Of a stretch of 64,000 nucleotides of DNA, positions 62,289 through 64,000 are shown piece by piece. Below the pieces are notes generated by a model, which did not search any database, was not told where the DNA came from, and saw only the letters and a list, made by a program, of their open reading frames with translations. Origin of the DNA: Rhodanobacter ginsengisoli. GTDB taxonomy: Bacteria > Pseudomonadota > Gammaproteobacteria > Xanthomonadales > Rhodanobacteraceae. Made by a program: the position numbers and the translations under genes. Numbering within the stretch: position 1 is the first letter of the stretch; the number at the start of each line of letters is the position of its first letter. The stretch covers positions 124,001 through 188,000 of the forward strand of contig NZ_JBHSNF010000005.1 in assembly GCF_042657065.1 (NCBI RefSeq). The letters run 5' to 3'.

Positions 62289-62783
62289 GATTGCGGTGTA
62301 CTCCATACAAGGGGGTCGGGCATTGCCAGTATCGCGGCAAACGGCGGCGGTCGGACGCGCACGCAGCCGGGGTGGTTCCCGGCGCCGAGGGTCCGTTTCA
62401 TCGTCAAAGCGTGCATGGCGGCAGGTTAAGTCCATGCATACGGGGTGTCAGGCGCCGACAGGCCGCGACCCGTTCCCGCGGGATCCGCGGCACTGCGACA
62501 ACACGCCACACTTTTCTCGAACCGCGGGACCGCTGCGGGGGAAGCCCGGCCTTCGGCGCTCCATTCCGTCGCCCCGAAGGCAACGCGAAGGCGACGTGCG
62601 AAGGTCGGACTCAAGTACCGCCGCCAGCGGCCGATAGGCAGGGAAGCCGATTTCGCCGGGGGTCAACGCGATGTTGAAACTCGCCGGGCCATGCGGTCGA
62701 AGGGAACGAGGGCAGCGATCATCCGCTCCCGCGGGCATTGTGGGTTTTCGGCCGGCATGTGCGACAAATGGATCCATCGAGCG
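62289..62783. other. 495-bp divergent gap between zwf and the HD-GYP gene
   Basis: It holds the promoters of both genes, but no motif I can name. Several frames are open because of GC content and I see no recognisable protein. A small palindrome (CCCGCGGGATCCGCGG) lies near 62477-62492. Confidence 0.5.
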
Positions 62784-64000
62784 ATGCAATCGTCACTCAA
62801 GAAAGTCGACATCGCCCGTCTCCGCAAGGGGATGTTCATCCACAAGATCTGCGGGAAGTGGCTGGATCACCCGTTCTGGCGCGGCTCATTCCTGATAGCC
62901 GACGAAAAGACCCTGGAAAAGCTTCGGAGCTTCGGTTGCAGGGAAGTCTGGATCGATACCGGCAAGGGCCTGGATGTCGAATCGGCACCGCCGGGTCCGG
63001 CCTCGCGCGTGGACTCGCAAGATGGCGGTGTCGTAAGGAAACGGAAAGCGCCCGCCGGGTTGCCGGCGGAAGCGCGCACGGATTTCGCCAGCGAGGTGGT
63101 GCGGGCCGAACTCATCCGCGACCGGGCCAAGGCCGCGGTGATTTCCCTGTTCGGCGAGGCGCGCATGGGAAAGGCGCTGAACATGGACGGGGCAGTCGAT
63201 GTCGTCGATGAGATCAGCAGGTCCATCACCCGCAACGTGGCCGCCATCCTGAGCGTGCTGCGACTGAAGGAAAAGGACGACTACACCTATCTGCATTCGG
63301 TCGCCGTCTGTGCGCTGATGATGGCGCTGGGTCGCCAACTGGGCATCGAGGGGGAGGCCCTGCAGGACCTGGGTCTGGCGGGGCTGTTTCACGATATCGG
63401 CAAGATCGGTGTACCGGACGCCGTGCTGAACAAGCCCGGCCGACTGGATGAAGAGGAATTTGCTGCCGTGCGCAAGCACCCCCAGCTGGGCTGGGACATC
63501 CTGCGGAACCAGCTGGAGGTGAGCCCGACGGTGCTGGATGTCTGCCTGCATCACCACGAGCGGTGCGATGCCACCGGATACCCGCACAAGCTGTCGGGAG
63601 ACGCGCTGACCCGGGCGGCGCGCATGGGCGCCATATGCGATGTGTACGATGCGGTGACGTCCGAGCGCTGCTACAAGAAGGGCTGGGAGCCCGCGGACGC
63701 GATACGCCGAATGGCGGAATGGCAGGATGGCCACTTCGACCGGGACATATTCCACGCCTTCGTCAAGATGATCGGGATTTACCCGGTGGGGACCCTGGTC
63801 CGGCTGAACTCCGGGCGACTGGCCATCGTGCTCAACCAGAGCGAAAAGAGTTCACTGAAGCCGACGGTCAAGGTCTTCTACTCGACCCGGTTCGATACCC
63901 ACGTGCCGGCGGGGCTGCTGGATCTGGCGGATGCCTCCGATGCCATCGTAGGCGTCGAGGATCATGCGAAGTGGAATTTCAACATTCCCATGCTGATGCG
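62784..64000 (+). CDS. HD-GYP domain cyclic-di-GMP phosphodiesterase (3' end beyond window)
   Basis: The frame from the ATG at 62784 stays open to the window end, giving at least 405 residues. The N-terminal DUF3391-like region (LKKVDIARLRKGMFIHKICGKWLDHPF) is followed by the HD-GYP domain with HDIGK (about 201-205), HHHER and GYP (in ATGYPHKLSG), then DVYDAVTSERCYKKGW. It hydrolyses c-di-GMP. The ERCDATGYP segment replaces the usual DGTGYP glycine with alanine; the GYP itself is intact. Confidence 0.9.
   Translation, partial: MQSSLKKVDIARLRKGMFIHKICGKWLDHPFWRGSFLIADEKTLEKLRSFGCREVWIDTGKGLDVESAPPGPASRVDSQDGGVVRKRKAPAGLPAEARTDFASEVVRAELIRDRAKAAVISLFGEARMGKALNMDGAVDVVDEISRSITRNVAAILSVLRLKEKDDYTYLHSVAVCALMMALGRQLGIEGEALQDLGLAGLFHDIGKIGVPDAVLNKPGRLDEEEFAAVRKHPQLGWDILRNQLEVSPTVLDVCLHHHERCDATGYPHKLSGDALTRAARMGAICDVYDAVTSERCYKKGWEPADAIRRMAEWQDGHFDRDIFHAFVKMIGIYPVGTLVRLNSGRLAIVLNQSEKSSLKPTVKVFYSTRFDTHVPAGLLDLADASDAIVGVEDHAKWNFNIPMLM

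Noticed and set aside
57440..62429. Long plus-strand frames opposite pgi, tal and zwf
   Set aside because: They are antisense to enzymes with complete active-site motifs and contain no domain.

Overview
The window reads as a chromosomal segment of a GC-rich gammaproteobacterium of the Lysobacterales (Xanthomonadales), most likely a Rhodanobacteraceae relative. This placement is inferred from the gene families and arrangements (Oar-like TonB receptor beside LacI and a tryptophan-halogenase-like enzyme, parAB near rsmG, bufferin cluster, Xanthomonad-type intergenic hairpins), not from a marker-gene comparison.

Layout. (a) 1-5917: carbohydrate-type locus on the minus strand, with a flavin-dependent halogenase (cut by the window edge), a TonB-dependent receptor and a LacI regulator. 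A LacI-type operator lies upstream of lacI and the same motif lies inside the receptor gene. (b) 5918-27666: a 21.7 kb Tn7-like transposon with intact boundaries. It has 25-bp terminal inverted repeats (22/25 identical), a CGAGA 5-bp target duplication, internal CTGAC-type repeats at both ends, and a TnsA/TnsB(TniA)/TnsC(TniB)/TniQ module in the middle (15907-20354). Its cargo looks defensive. Left of the transposition genes are a RelB/DinJ-like antitoxin gene, an ABC-three-component operon with an extra fourth gene, and a Gabija pair. Right of them is a divergent unit of a ribbon-helix-helix regulator against an AAA ATPase, a subtilase and a DUF3800 protein, plus a membrane-anchored unknown. 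(c) 27846-35072: SPFH-like protein, rsmG, a GH1 beta-glucosidase carrying the same LacI-type operator, a solitary sugar ABC ATPase, parA, a 265-bp inverted-repeat element, parB, and an ECF sigma/anti-sigma pair. (d) 35100-37520: a bufferin (copper-binding RiPP) operon bufA-bufB-bufC-doxX. (e) 37707-46052: housekeeping and mixed genes including hemC and a Bax-inhibitor-1-like membrane protein. (f) 46161-51992: an RND efflux operon. (g) 52181-62288: central carbon genes; zwf-HAD-tal-pgi-pgm look like one operon with 4-base overlaps, next to tkt. (h) 62784 to the end: an HD-GYP protein running off the window.

How parts fit. Without the transposon, the halogenase/receptor/LacI locus and the beta-glucosidase would lie within about 4 kb of each other, and both carry the same 14-bp palindrome, so they are probably one beta-glucoside regulon split by the insertion. 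The transposon collects at least three independent defence-type modules. The best candidates for under-described biology are the four-gene ABC-3C operon with its antitoxin-like leader and the AAA/subtilase/DUF3800 triad with its palindromic control region.
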